Shown here: positions 10,652 through 18,690 of the stretch, piece by piece
Layout: the number at the start of each line of letters is the position of its first letter
How positions within the stretch are numbered: position 1 is the stretch's first letter
Source: Schoenoplectus triqueter
Lineage: Eukaryota; Streptophyta; Magnoliopsida; Poales; Cyperaceae
DNA: 34,326 bases
Assembly: GCA_964058805.1 (NCBI GenBank)
Contig: CAXKVV010001838.1
Coordinates: 1 to 34,326, forward strand
Reading direction: 5' to 3'
The notes under the pieces: generated by a model
The model's input: the letters and a program-made list of their open reading frames with translations, nothing else
Told to the model about the DNA's origin: nothing
Databases searched by the model: none
Position numbers and translations under genes: made by a program

Positions 10652-10670
10652 TGGCACGCCCAGTGGGACC
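10652..10670 (+). other. Primer-binding-site-like motif
   Basis: TGGCACGCCCAGTGGGACC begins five bases after the 5' LTR end. It starts with the TGG that pairs with a tRNA 3'-CCA, and its position is right for a minus-strand primer site. The tRNA should end GGTCCCACTGGGCGTGCCA; I cannot assign it with certainty from memory. Confidence 0.6.
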
Positions 10671-10771
10671 ATGATTCTCCTCTCATCTTTGAAAGGAAGA
10701 ATAAATAGAATAATTAAGTAAATTAAGTGGTTGTTTAAATAAAATAAATAAAATAAAATAATAAAGTTGAA

Positions 10772-10787
10772 GTTGTTTATTTTGTAG
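10772..10787 (+). promoter_or_regulatory. Candidate 3' splice site just before the gag ORF
   Basis: A T-rich run ending TTTATTTTGTAG is immediately followed by GTGAA and the ORF's ATG at 10793. This is a good plant intron acceptor. Splicing here would remove most of the 4.4-kb leader, which is full of upstream ATGs. Donor candidates with GTAAGT exist at 7701 and 9428. This is an inference without transcript evidence. Confidence 0.4.
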
Positions 10788-10792
10788 GTGAA

Positions 10793-13700
10793 ATGGCGTA
10801 TCTCAACAGCAACGAAACAACAACAATGGTGGCTTCTCGCACTCTCACTCCTTCCCAAGGCGCTGAAGGGAAGTATTTCATTTTCTTTGGGACTATCCCG
10901 CAAGAAATCATCATGAACACTCCAACAGTGGTGGCTTCAACCATGGTGGCTCCCATCTCCGCAGCAGCCCCAATTGAAGAAGAAGACGAAGAAGTCTATT
11001 TTACTCTAACTCAAAAGGGTATAGATAACAAAATCATGAACTCTCCTCCTGAACCTCAAAGGAGGAGGAGACGCCCAACCAAGAAGGCAATCTCTCCCAA
11101 AACTGCCTCTACATCCAAGGTTTTCCAGAAAAGAACTCATGAAGTAACTCAAGAACGCCTGGTGGCTAGGCCAAATATCCCTGTATCCAACTCTTTCTCC
11201 GCTCTAAGAGTTGTAGCAGAGAACCCTTCTAGAGGTCAGAAGCGTCAAGTTTGGGAAGTTTCATCAAGAAAACCTCAACAAAGCCAGAAGAAGTCAATCT
11301 CATCAGTGACCCTAAAAGAACAGATAAATCTGAAAACTAGAAAGTCAAGCTGTCAAATCTCTGACCAAACCCAAAATCGGGTACCAGTCAAACCCAGGTC
11401 GATCATTCCCGCTCAAGATCAAGTAAGCCAGAATTGGCGCAGTCGAGCCTCTCAAGTCGTGAGACTCGTAAAAGGAAGAAATCAGAAAACCATGCAAGAG
11501 TGGGTCCCTATAACTTCTAAGACTCAATATGAATCCCGATTAAAACCGGTGGCTGAAGAACACACCTCTTATAGCATGTTTTATAGGTTGGGTCCCAAGA
11601 TTCAATCTGAAAATTTAACTATCTCGGTGAATAACCAAAGTCGAAAGAAAAGGCGGGTTGTTAAATATGTGGGAGATCTGGAAAGGTATTTCTCGGCTTA
11701 TATGGTCACCGCAAGCTTCGAAAAAAATAAAGAATCTCAAGTCCACGCCAGTGTCAATGTTGTGACTTCAGAAGATCCTCAAGATCTTGAAGACCGATCC
11801 CCGCAAAATCAGACCAATACGACAAATACTGGTAAGGGCAATGGTCGAAAAGGGAGACCAAGAAAGAATAAAGGAACAAACGATAGCAACAAATCTGGAG
11901 AAGAAGGGAACGAAGAAAATAATCCTTCCGACTCCGAAGATGGATGTGAAAATCACGGAGCAACAAGCATCCCTCCTGATAACATAGAATTATTGAGAAA
12001 TCATATAGAGATGCAGGATGAAGAGCTTGTGAAACAGCGAGAACTCTTGATGGCTGTGTTAAAGCAAAATGAAGAACTAGCCAACACCATCAAGGCTTTG
12101 CAAGAGCACATGAATCTTAACACTGATACTAACAAAGTAAAGGGTTCTCATCAAATAAGTATCAATGTCGATTCTAAAAACCAGAAAGGAAGAGATGGGT
12201 CAAATACCAATGCTGGTCCTAGCAACCCGAGAGTGACCTTTCATAGTCACGTAAATCCTGAACCTGAATACCAAGGGATAACCAAGAAAGAAATACAAGC
12301 AATGATTGCTCAACAGATGCAGATTGCAGGAGGTGGCTATGCACTTCCGCCTGTCCGAAACTGTGGACATCCATATCCTGCCACTTATGATCTCGAAGAA
12401 TATCCAAAAGGATATGTGATACCAAAATTCAGGGTCTTCTCAGGAGAAGGAAACAGAGACCTAAACCCAGAACAACACTTGGCACACTTCGTAGCCTCGT
12501 GTGGGAACACTGGCGGGAATGACGCGCTGTTGCTACGACAATTCTCTCAAAGTCTAGTTGGCACTGCTTTTCAATGGTATTATTCATTGGAGAATGAAAG
12601 TGTAAATACATGGGATGAAATGGCGAATGCGTTCAGGGCCAGATTCGCCATGATATCAGATAAAGTGAACATAGCCGATTTGGCAAATACAAAGCCCAAA
12701 AAGGGTGAGTCCATGGTGGACTACATCAACAGATGGAGAAATCTCAGCATCAAATGTGACAGGACACTGACCGAAGATGAGGCGATCAACCTGATCCAGA
12801 AAAATATCGATGGATGGATGGGGATGCTCTTGGGTGTGACTAAAGTCAACACGTTCAAAGATTTGCTAAGAGCAGTGTCCAACATGGAAAACATGTCGTC
12901 TTCCAACATTCCAAGTTTTATGGGTGCTCGACCACCAAGGAGGACAGAAGCAAGGGTGGCTTTCACCAAGCTCAAGGATAAAATGGTTGCCAATACAAAT
13001 GTATCAGGTAACAACGCAAATAACAGTAGTGAGAGATATTCTAAGCCCGTTATAGGAGGGAGTTCTCAGTCTTTTGAAACTCTGAGACAAAAGAAAAGCA
13101 AGCCATATTCCTTTCGAAGGGATAAGGTGCTCATAATCTTTAAGGGAGCATTGAAAAATGGGCTGGAATTACCCGTGAGTAAGCGCCCCGAAGATGCAGA
13201 AAAATCAGATAACCCTAATTATTGCCCATATCACAGAATATTAGGGCATACATTAGAAGACTGTTGGGTTTTTAAAGATTGGGTTGAAAAATCTATCCGA
13301 AATGGTGAAATTACTTTACCCAAGGGATTTTTGCAAAACCCTACACCTCACGAACAAGTAAATGCAATTTTTCATGAAAGGATAACATGCAACATGGTAT
13401 ATCATAATGATAACACATCTGATGAAGAGGATACACTCATGTTACAAGAGTTACTTTTCTCAGCGCATCAAGGGGAAGCCAGCACTTCAGGTACCCAAAA
13501 GGAAGAATGCAAGACGGTACTACGCTCTGGGACTTACATTCCTGAAAGACAAGCCGTGAAGGACTCAGACAAAAATAAAGACAAAGCCCAGAATAGGTCT
13601 AGAGAAATAGATGATATTGTCAAGAATAGTGAAAAGGCTAGGCAAACTATCGATGACTACAATGTCCTAGCACATCTTCGCAAAATTCCCGCGCTGCTCA

Positions 13701-16216
13701 GCATATTCGACGCACTAATGATGTCGCAAGACCTACGGGATGTGCTAATTCAAGCTCTGCAAAATCCTGAGAAATTTAAGTCTTATTTCATTGAGCAAAA
13801 CTTGCAAGAAGCATTGTATGTCGCCAAACGAGAAGTAGGCATTACCTTCACCAATGAAGATCTCCTAATGGGTACAACAGATCACAACCGTCCTCTGTAC
13901 ATTACAGGAGACTGTGGAGGACAAAGAATTGGTCGCATCTTAATTGATGCTGGATCTTCGATTAACATTATGCCTCTCAGAACCCTAAAGGCAATAGCAC
14001 TAGATGTAAAGAATTTATCTGATGAAAAAGTAACTATTCACGGGTTTAACCAAAACTCTCAGAAGGCCTTGGGAGCAGTAACTCTGAATTTACAATGTGG
14101 TGGCTTAAAATCTCCAACAAAATTCTACGTAATAGATGCTGAGACATCGTATCGGGCATTATTGGGACGACCTTGGTTGCACAATAATCAAATAGTACCT
14201 TCCACCCTTCATCAATGCCTGAAATACGTCGATAATGGCGGGCAGAAAAGGATCAATGGAGATTTAAAACCATTTGGTGTTCATGAGATAAAATTTAACG
14301 ATGCCCAATTCTTCTTATCAAAAAAAGAAAAAGAGAAGGGTAAACCCTCAGAGCCAGTAAAAACACTAAGGAACATTGCGTCAACTGAAGGATCGGAATA
14401 TGACGCGTCTTCAGAGGAAGAAGAAGAAATTAAATTTCACTTCAAACCTCAAACTACACTACAAACCAAAATGTCAAATGAAAGATCAGATGAAGAAGTT
14501 ATCTTTAACTTTAAATCGAAAACTGTATCACAAATAGGATTTTCAAGCAACGGCTCTGATGAGGAGGTTACATTTAATCTCAAGAACAAGACTGCATCTC
14601 AAATTGAGACATCATCAAATGAAGAGTCCGAGGAATCTGAAGATTCAGGACACACGACGCCACATAATATCCCGGAGTACGAGAGTTTAAATGAAGAAGA
14701 GTCAGAGAATAACTCAAGATCAAAAGAGCAAGAATCATCTGAAAACTCAGAAAGAGAAGAATCAGATGAAGAAATTATCTATCGTTGTCTTCGAAGACCT
14801 GAAAATAACATAGATACAAGTAGCGAAAGTGAAGCATCATATGTGATCGATCATATAAAACATAAACTTATGTGCCTCGCTATTACCGACAGACCAGGAG
14901 ATGAAGATCAAGTGTTTTCAGGTCCCAACTCTTCAAATGCAAAGCCCCAATGGTGCGATGCCTCGAGAACCCGCATTTGGGATCTCAGAGTAGCAGAACC
15001 TCCCTCAATCGAAGAATTGAGATGCCAAGTAGAAGTCAACAGAAGAGAAATAGCTGAACAATGGGAGGTGATGCAGGATATAAAAGTACAAAATAATGAA
15101 ATCCTAGAAATGGTCAAAGCCATTCAAATAACCATCAGTGATGCTAATACCTCGGAAAAAATAATAAGAACCCAGGGAGAGAATCAAGATAAAGGTAAAC
15201 AACTCATGTACACAAGAGAGAGCAGACGAGACATGACTCTCAAACAAAAGAAGAGCAAACCATATTCTTTTCGAAGAGACAAGGTGGCTAAAATCTTCAA
15301 AGAAGCGATAGAAAATGGACTTATCCTGCCAACAAGCAAAAGACCAGCTGAGATGGAGAAAGACAGTGATTCAAATTACTGTCCTTACCATCGAGTCTTG
15401 GGGCACCCGATCGAGGATTGCTGGGTATTTAAAGATTGGGTTGAGAAAGGATACACAGAAGGAATAATCGAACTCCCGCCAAACGTTCTTCAAAGCCCGG
15501 CCCCACATGAAGCAAAAGAACAAGAGGAGAGTGTGCGATTCAGAGTATGCACTATCTCACATGACATGGTAGATGAAGACTCTGATGATGGGATTGTTTT
15601 CAACCTTAAGTCAATTAAGACTCATCTCCCGAAATCGGGAACCCAAAAAGAAGAAAAACCAAAAGGAGTCGGGAGTGATCAAAACCCTCTCAAGAAGTTT
15701 AAGAAGAGGAATCTTAAAGAAGTGCATCGCTCGAATCATGTATTGAATGTCAAAATAAAAAATGAGGCAATGTCACTGACTATCACAACGGTGCCTGATA
15801 AATACTTCAAAGACTTGACCCCAAGGGAGGTAAATCACATACAAATTTTAAAAACCTTCGTGGTACCCGCAAAGTTGATATATGTGAAGGGAAAACCTAT
15901 AGTTCAGAAAGCTATTATTTTCTATAAAAGTGATTCAACCCAGTCCAGGGAAGACTCTAGTGTTGATTCCTGGGAACGATGGATGATGGAACAAGAAGAC
16001 TCGGGCGACGAAAAAGATAATGGTACTATTATTCACTTCTTCGAAAAGAAAATCTATGAGTTGGTACAAAGGATAGGTGGTCTAAGAGACATGTCGAAAG
16101 CCGAAGTCAAGACCTTTGTAAGGTTATGGGACAATCCCCGGAAGATGATCATGGGCCCAGATGGTAAAATAAAGAATACTCGAGGATTGGGTTACGAATC
16201 TGACGATGATTTGTGA
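10793..16216 (+). CDS. Gag-protease polyprotein with a duplicated Gag-like tail
   Basis: This is a 1,807-residue structural polyprotein of a plant Ty3/gypsy element, expected to form cytoplasmic particles that package the element RNA. Order of parts: a basic and acidic N-terminal extension (1-395, with an Arg-rich patch near 90); a coiled coil (about 397-441); the retrotransposon Gag core (about 535-700, with a Trp-Tyr-Tyr and a later Tyr-Ile-Asn-Arg-Trp); a zinc knuckle of C-x2-H-x4-H-x4-C type (C811, H814, H819, C824); and an aspartic protease (about 1017-1140) with active-site Asp1052 in Leu-Ile-Asp-Ala-Gly-Ser-Ser and a Gly-Arg-Pro-Trp-Leu flap-side motif. Three acidic repeats of about 24 residues follow (1207-1290). 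A second coiled coil (about 1406-1450) and a second knuckle (C1530, H1533, H1538, C1543) resemble the first pair, but the core between them is missing. No polymerase or integrase follows. The frame has no stop, suggesting recent or ongoing selection. The start is the first ATG, just after a likely splice acceptor. Confidence 0.92.
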   Translation: MAYLNSNETTTMVASRTLTPSQGAEGKYFIFFGTIPQEIIMNTPTVVASTMVAPISAAAPIEEEDEEVYFTLTQKGIDNKIMNSPPEPQRRRRRPTKKAISPKTASTSKVFQKRTHEVTQERLVARPNIPVSNSFSALRVVAENPSRGQKRQVWEVSSRKPQQSQKKSISSVTLKEQINLKTRKSSCQISDQTQNRVPVKPRSIIPAQDQVSQNWRSRASQVVRLVKGRNQKTMQEWVPITSKTQYESRLKPVAEEHTSYSMFYRLGPKIQSENLTISVNNQSRKKRRVVKYVGDLERYFSAYMVTASFEKNKESQVHASVNVVTSEDPQDLEDRSPQNQTNTTNTGKGNGRKGRPRKNKGTNDSNKSGEEGNEENNPSDSEDGCENHGATSIPPDNIELLRNHIEMQDEELVKQRELLMAVLKQNEELANTIKALQEHMNLNTDTNKVKGSHQISINVDSKNQKGRDGSNTNAGPSNPRVTFHSHVNPEPEYQGITKKEIQAMIAQQMQIAGGGYALPPVRNCGHPYPATYDLEEYPKGYVIPKFRVFSGEGNRDLNPEQHLAHFVASCGNTGGNDALLLRQFSQSLVGTAFQWYYSLENESVNTWDEMANAFRARFAMISDKVNIADLANTKPKKGESMVDYINRWRNLSIKCDRTLTEDEAINLIQKNIDGWMGMLLGVTKVNTFKDLLRAVSNMENMSSSNIPSFMGARPPRRTEARVAFTKLKDKMVANTNVSGNNANNSSERYSKPVIGGSSQSFETLRQKKSKPYSFRRDKVLIIFKGALKNGLELPVSKRPEDAEKSDNPNYCPYHRILGHTLEDCWVFKDWVEKSIRNGEITLPKGFLQNPTPHEQVNAIFHERITCNMVYHNDNTSDEEDTLMLQELLFSAHQGEASTSGTQKEECKTVLRSGTYIPERQAVKDSDKNKDKAQNRSREIDDIVKNSEKARQTIDDYNVLAHLRKIPALLSIFDALMMSQDLRDVLIQALQNPEKFKSYFIEQNLQEALYVAKREVGITFTNEDLLMGTTDHNRPLYITGDCGGQRIGRILIDAGSSINIMPLRTLKAIALDVKNLSDEKVTIHGFNQNSQKALGAVTLNLQCGGLKSPTKFYVIDAETSYRALLGRPWLHNNQIVPSTLHQCLKYVDNGGQKRINGDLKPFGVHEIKFNDAQFFLSKKEKEKGKPSEPVKTLRNIASTEGSEYDASSEEEEEIKFHFKPQTTLQTKMSNERSDEEVIFNFKSKTVSQIGFSSNGSDEEVTFNLKNKTASQIETSSNEESEESEDSGHTTPHNIPEYESLNEEESENNSRSKEQESSENSEREESDEEIIYRCLRRPENNIDTSSESEASYVIDHIKHKLMCLAITDRPGDEDQVFSGPNSSNAKPQWCDASRTRIWDLRVAEPPSIEELRCQVEVNRREIAEQWEVMQDIKVQNNEILEMVKAIQITISDANTSEKIIRTQGENQDKGKQLMYTRESRRDMTLKQKKSKPYSFRRDKVAKIFKEAIENGLILPTSKRPAEMEKDSDSNYCPYHRVLGHPIEDCWVFKDWVEKGYTEGIIELPPNVLQSPAPHEAKEQEESVRFRVCTISHDMVDEDSDDGIVFNLKSIKTHLPKSGTQKEEKPKGVGSDQNPLKKFKKRNLKEVHRSNHVLNVKIKNEAMSLTITTVPDKYFKDLTPREVNHIQILKTFVVPAKLIYVKGKPIVQKAIIFYKSDSTQSREDSSVDSWERWMMEQEDSGDEKDNGTIIHFFEKKIYELVQRIGGLRDMSKAEVKTFVRLWDNPRKMIMGPDGKIKNTRGLGYESDDDL

Positions 16217-16263
16217 TTCATCAAGAACTAGTCCCATCGTACGCAGTTAGTAGTGGAGTGCTA

Positions 16264-16522
16264 AAATAGAATAAAAGCCTCAATAGGCTCGAAAACCCAA
16301 AAATAGAATAAAAGCCTCAGTAGGCCTGAAAACCCAAAAATAGAATAAATGTCTCAATAGGCCTGAAAACCCAAAAATAAAATAAAGGCCTCAATAGGCC
16401 CAAAAACCCAAAAATAAAATAAAGCCTCAATAGGCTCGAAAACCCAAAAATAGAATAACAACCTCAATAAGCCCGAAAACCCAAAAATAGAATAGAGACC
16501 TAAATAAACCCCAAGCCCAAAA
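16264..16522 (+). repeat. 37-bp minisatellite, seven units
   Basis: Units follow the pattern AATAGAATAAAAGCCTCAAT, then AGGCC(C/T)GAAAACCCAAA. Seven consecutive copies differ by a few substitutions, with the last most diverged. The array begins about 50 bp after the ORF stop. Tandem repeats after the coding region are common in Tat/Ogre-like elements. Confidence 0.88.
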
Positions 16523-17189
16523 GTATAATGAAATCAATCATGGCCAAAACCACGCGAAGTTAAAGGCGATAGCTTTGGTGTTTGGGCTTATAATACAAAT
16601 ACCACTGGGTTTGTCCATTTGATCCAGAATAAATATGAAAATGGACAGGGTTTACAGTTTGTCCCTTAAACTATCTGTATCGCCCAATGACGAAAGTTGC
16701 TCATATTGGTCGCCTACGGTGCAAGCCAAGGGATAGGTCGAGCAAATTGGTGGCTAGTAATAGTCGCTTCCGAGGGCATGTAAATAAATAACTCTCGTAC
16801 ATATTAATAGCAAATAATAATAATAACAAAATTTTCCCTCTCAAATAAAAATATATACTATAAGATAACAAAAATATTTTCTATATTTTTAAATAAAACA
16901 TATAAAAATAAAATTTTCAATAGGGGTTGTCACCTTTGTCCCCGACACCACGAGTGTTATACAAAGCCAGGTTGGGTGCATTTATCCGCAAAAGCACCGC
17001 ACGCCCAAGGAAATGGTTTGTTACAATCCCATAACAAATCGTGGAGGGGTCAGAATAAAGGGTTTATGCTTTTACCTGGCATTTATATGTCAAACAAAGT
17101 GGTTTGCTTAAAGAAGTGACTCTGTTCATGGAGAGCGAACCTACCCGATGAAAGCCTATCTCGCAGGGATGCGTGATGGATGTTTGAGG

Positions 17190-17720
17190 GTAGGATCCCC
17201 ACCGAATAGATTGAGCGGAGATGAGCGACAGTGAGTTTCCACTTTAGCACACAAAGGTGCACAAATGAGGGGAGAGCGTGTGAGCTTCCAAAATTAAATG
17301 ACAAGTATATATGAAGTCCCCACAAAATGGTGTTGTCAATTGAATCCATAATCCAATTGACACTGGCAAGTTTATCCGTCAGTAATAAAAGGATAAACGG
17401 GTTTGCTCTGTACCTGGCCTAGGGGTCAATACAGGTAGGTTCGGTATCCGAAAAATACAATCTCCACCAAACAAATTGAGAGGAGACGAGCGACGGTGAG
17501 TTTCCACTTTAGCACGCAAAGGTGCACAAATGAGGGGAGAGTGTGTGAGCTTCCACTTAAAAATGATATATACATGAAGTATCCATAAAATGGTGTTGTT
17601 AATTGAATCCATAATACAATTGACACTGGCAAGTTTATCCGTCAGTAATAAAAGGATAAACGGGTTCACTCTGTACCTGGCCTAGAGGTCAATACATGTA
17701 GGATTGGTATCCTTAAATAC
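17190..17720 (+). repeat. 265-bp direct tandem duplication
   Basis: GA(T/C)GAGCGAC(A/G)GTGAG starts near 17220 and near 17485. The match then continues through TTTCCACTTTAGCAC, AAAGGTGCACAAATGAGGGG, AATTGACACTGGCAAG and TAATAAAAGGATAAACGGG to CTGTACCTGGCCTA. The two copies are about 90% alike by eye. Confidence 0.85.
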
Positions 17721-17869
17721 CATGGTCCCTCCGTGAAGCTGTGTCAAAAATGCTGATCAGAAGAGACGCTGATTGAACAACATATGCGAGCAAACAAACA
17801 GCAAGCATACAAGCCTACCAGAAGCAAAGAAAGGTGAAAGCAGAAGTTCATTAAAGATCAAGCAAGGGC

Positions 17870-18660
17870 GGAATCTCCTGATGAAAATCTGAGGTACGAA
17901 GCCCCATTGAAAGGATATCGGGTAAACAAGTTACCAGAAAAAAACACACAGAAGTATAAGCTGAAAGGAAAAGAAGTTAGGGTTGAAATCACTTGAAGTG
18001 AAGGTGCTTTGTCGAAGATCCCGACAGACAGAGGCCTCAAGTTGTAACCTCTTCAGCCGAAGGATGCATCGAAGGCGAAATCTGAGATTCCCTGCGGATG
18101 AAGAAGTGAAGCAAGAATTTCTTTAGATGAAGGCATCTGAGCAAAGACCTTTCAAAAAAAAAAATTAAATCCAAAACCTCTACAAAGAAAAAAATCAGGG
18201 TTGAAACTTCTTGGAACGAATGTACTCCATTGAAGATCCCACCAGATGAATAGTTCAAGCCGAAACCTCTTCAAACGAGACTCTAATCGAAGATTATTTC
18301 AGTAAGGAGTTGGAGACCTAAGTCCAAAAGCCGGCATAACGCTTCAAGCTAATGACTTAGAAGGTCGGATAAGACGCACAAAGCTCAGCCCGTCTTCCGA
18401 TAATTGCAGGCCCTGACATGAGTTGGCATAGCGCTTCAGACTCAAAATGTCCTGAGCCCTGTATCTTTTGTCAAAGATAACCTTATTGGAGTAAAGTAAA
18501 CCAAAGATCCTTGGGATGAAGAAATGAAGCTGAAACCTCTTCAGATGAAGGGATCCACATGGAAAGACCCTTCACAAGAAGATTCAACCCAAAATCACTA
18601 CAAAATAAGAATAAGTGTTAACTTCGAATGCACCAAAGCAGGCCCTTCAATTCTTAAAGT
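17870..18660 (+). repeat. Three degenerate repeat units with GATGAAG/AACCTCTTC motifs
   Basis: Units near 17875, 18095 and 18505 share in order GATGAAG, a GACC(T/C)TT-like block, an A-rich run, and AGGGTTGAAA or AAGTGTTAAC followed by CTT...GAA. The LTR-tail-like segment at 18301-18480 separates the second from the third. Boundaries are approximate. Confidence 0.5.
18301..18480 (+). repeat. Interior copy of the LTR-tail module
   Basis: It carries GTAAGGAGTTGGAGACC, two (GGCATA)(A/G)CGCTTCA motifs (18333 and 18425), a TTAGAAGGTCGGATAAGACG block and CCGTCTTCCGATAA. These correspond in order to the module at 9992-10230 in the LTR, with many substitutions, so an ancestral LTR segment was copied into the interior or the reverse. 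Confidence 0.6.
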
Positions 18661-18671
18661 GTTCATGACCC

Positions 18672-18690
18672 GCTTTGGTGGGTGGCTCTT
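18672..18690 (+). other. Weak polypurine-tract candidate
   Basis: TTTGGTGGGTGGCTCTT abuts the 3' LTR, where the plus-strand primer tract should be. It is G-rich but interrupted by pyrimidines, so the assignment rests mainly on position. Confidence 0.35.

Larger units (their letters stand above)
16217..18690 (+). other. Non-coding, repeat-rich 3' interior of the retrotransposon
   Basis: This is where an autonomous relative would be expected to carry or follow its polymerase genes. No reverse transcriptase, RNase H or integrase motif is present on either strand. Instead there is a 37-bp minisatellite (16264-16522), a 265-bp tandem duplication (about 17190-17720), three degenerate units rich in GATGAAG and AACCTCTTC (about 17870-18660), and a segment resembling the LTR tail (18301-18480). 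Small minus-strand frames at 17083-17349 and 17379-17669 are products of the duplication and have no known domain. Confidence 0.75.

Noticed and set aside
11345..15123. Minus- and plus-strand small frames inside the gag-protease region
   Set aside because: They are shadows of the 1,807-codon frame, which has clear domain content.
16217..18690. Search for reverse transcriptase, RNase H or integrase motifs
   Set aside because: I looked for RT-like Asp-Asp motifs, an HHCC finger and integrase DDE signatures in all frames, and none was found.
18672..18690. A clear polypurine tract
   Set aside because: The stretch is G-rich but broken by several pyrimidines, so I list it only as a weak candidate by position.
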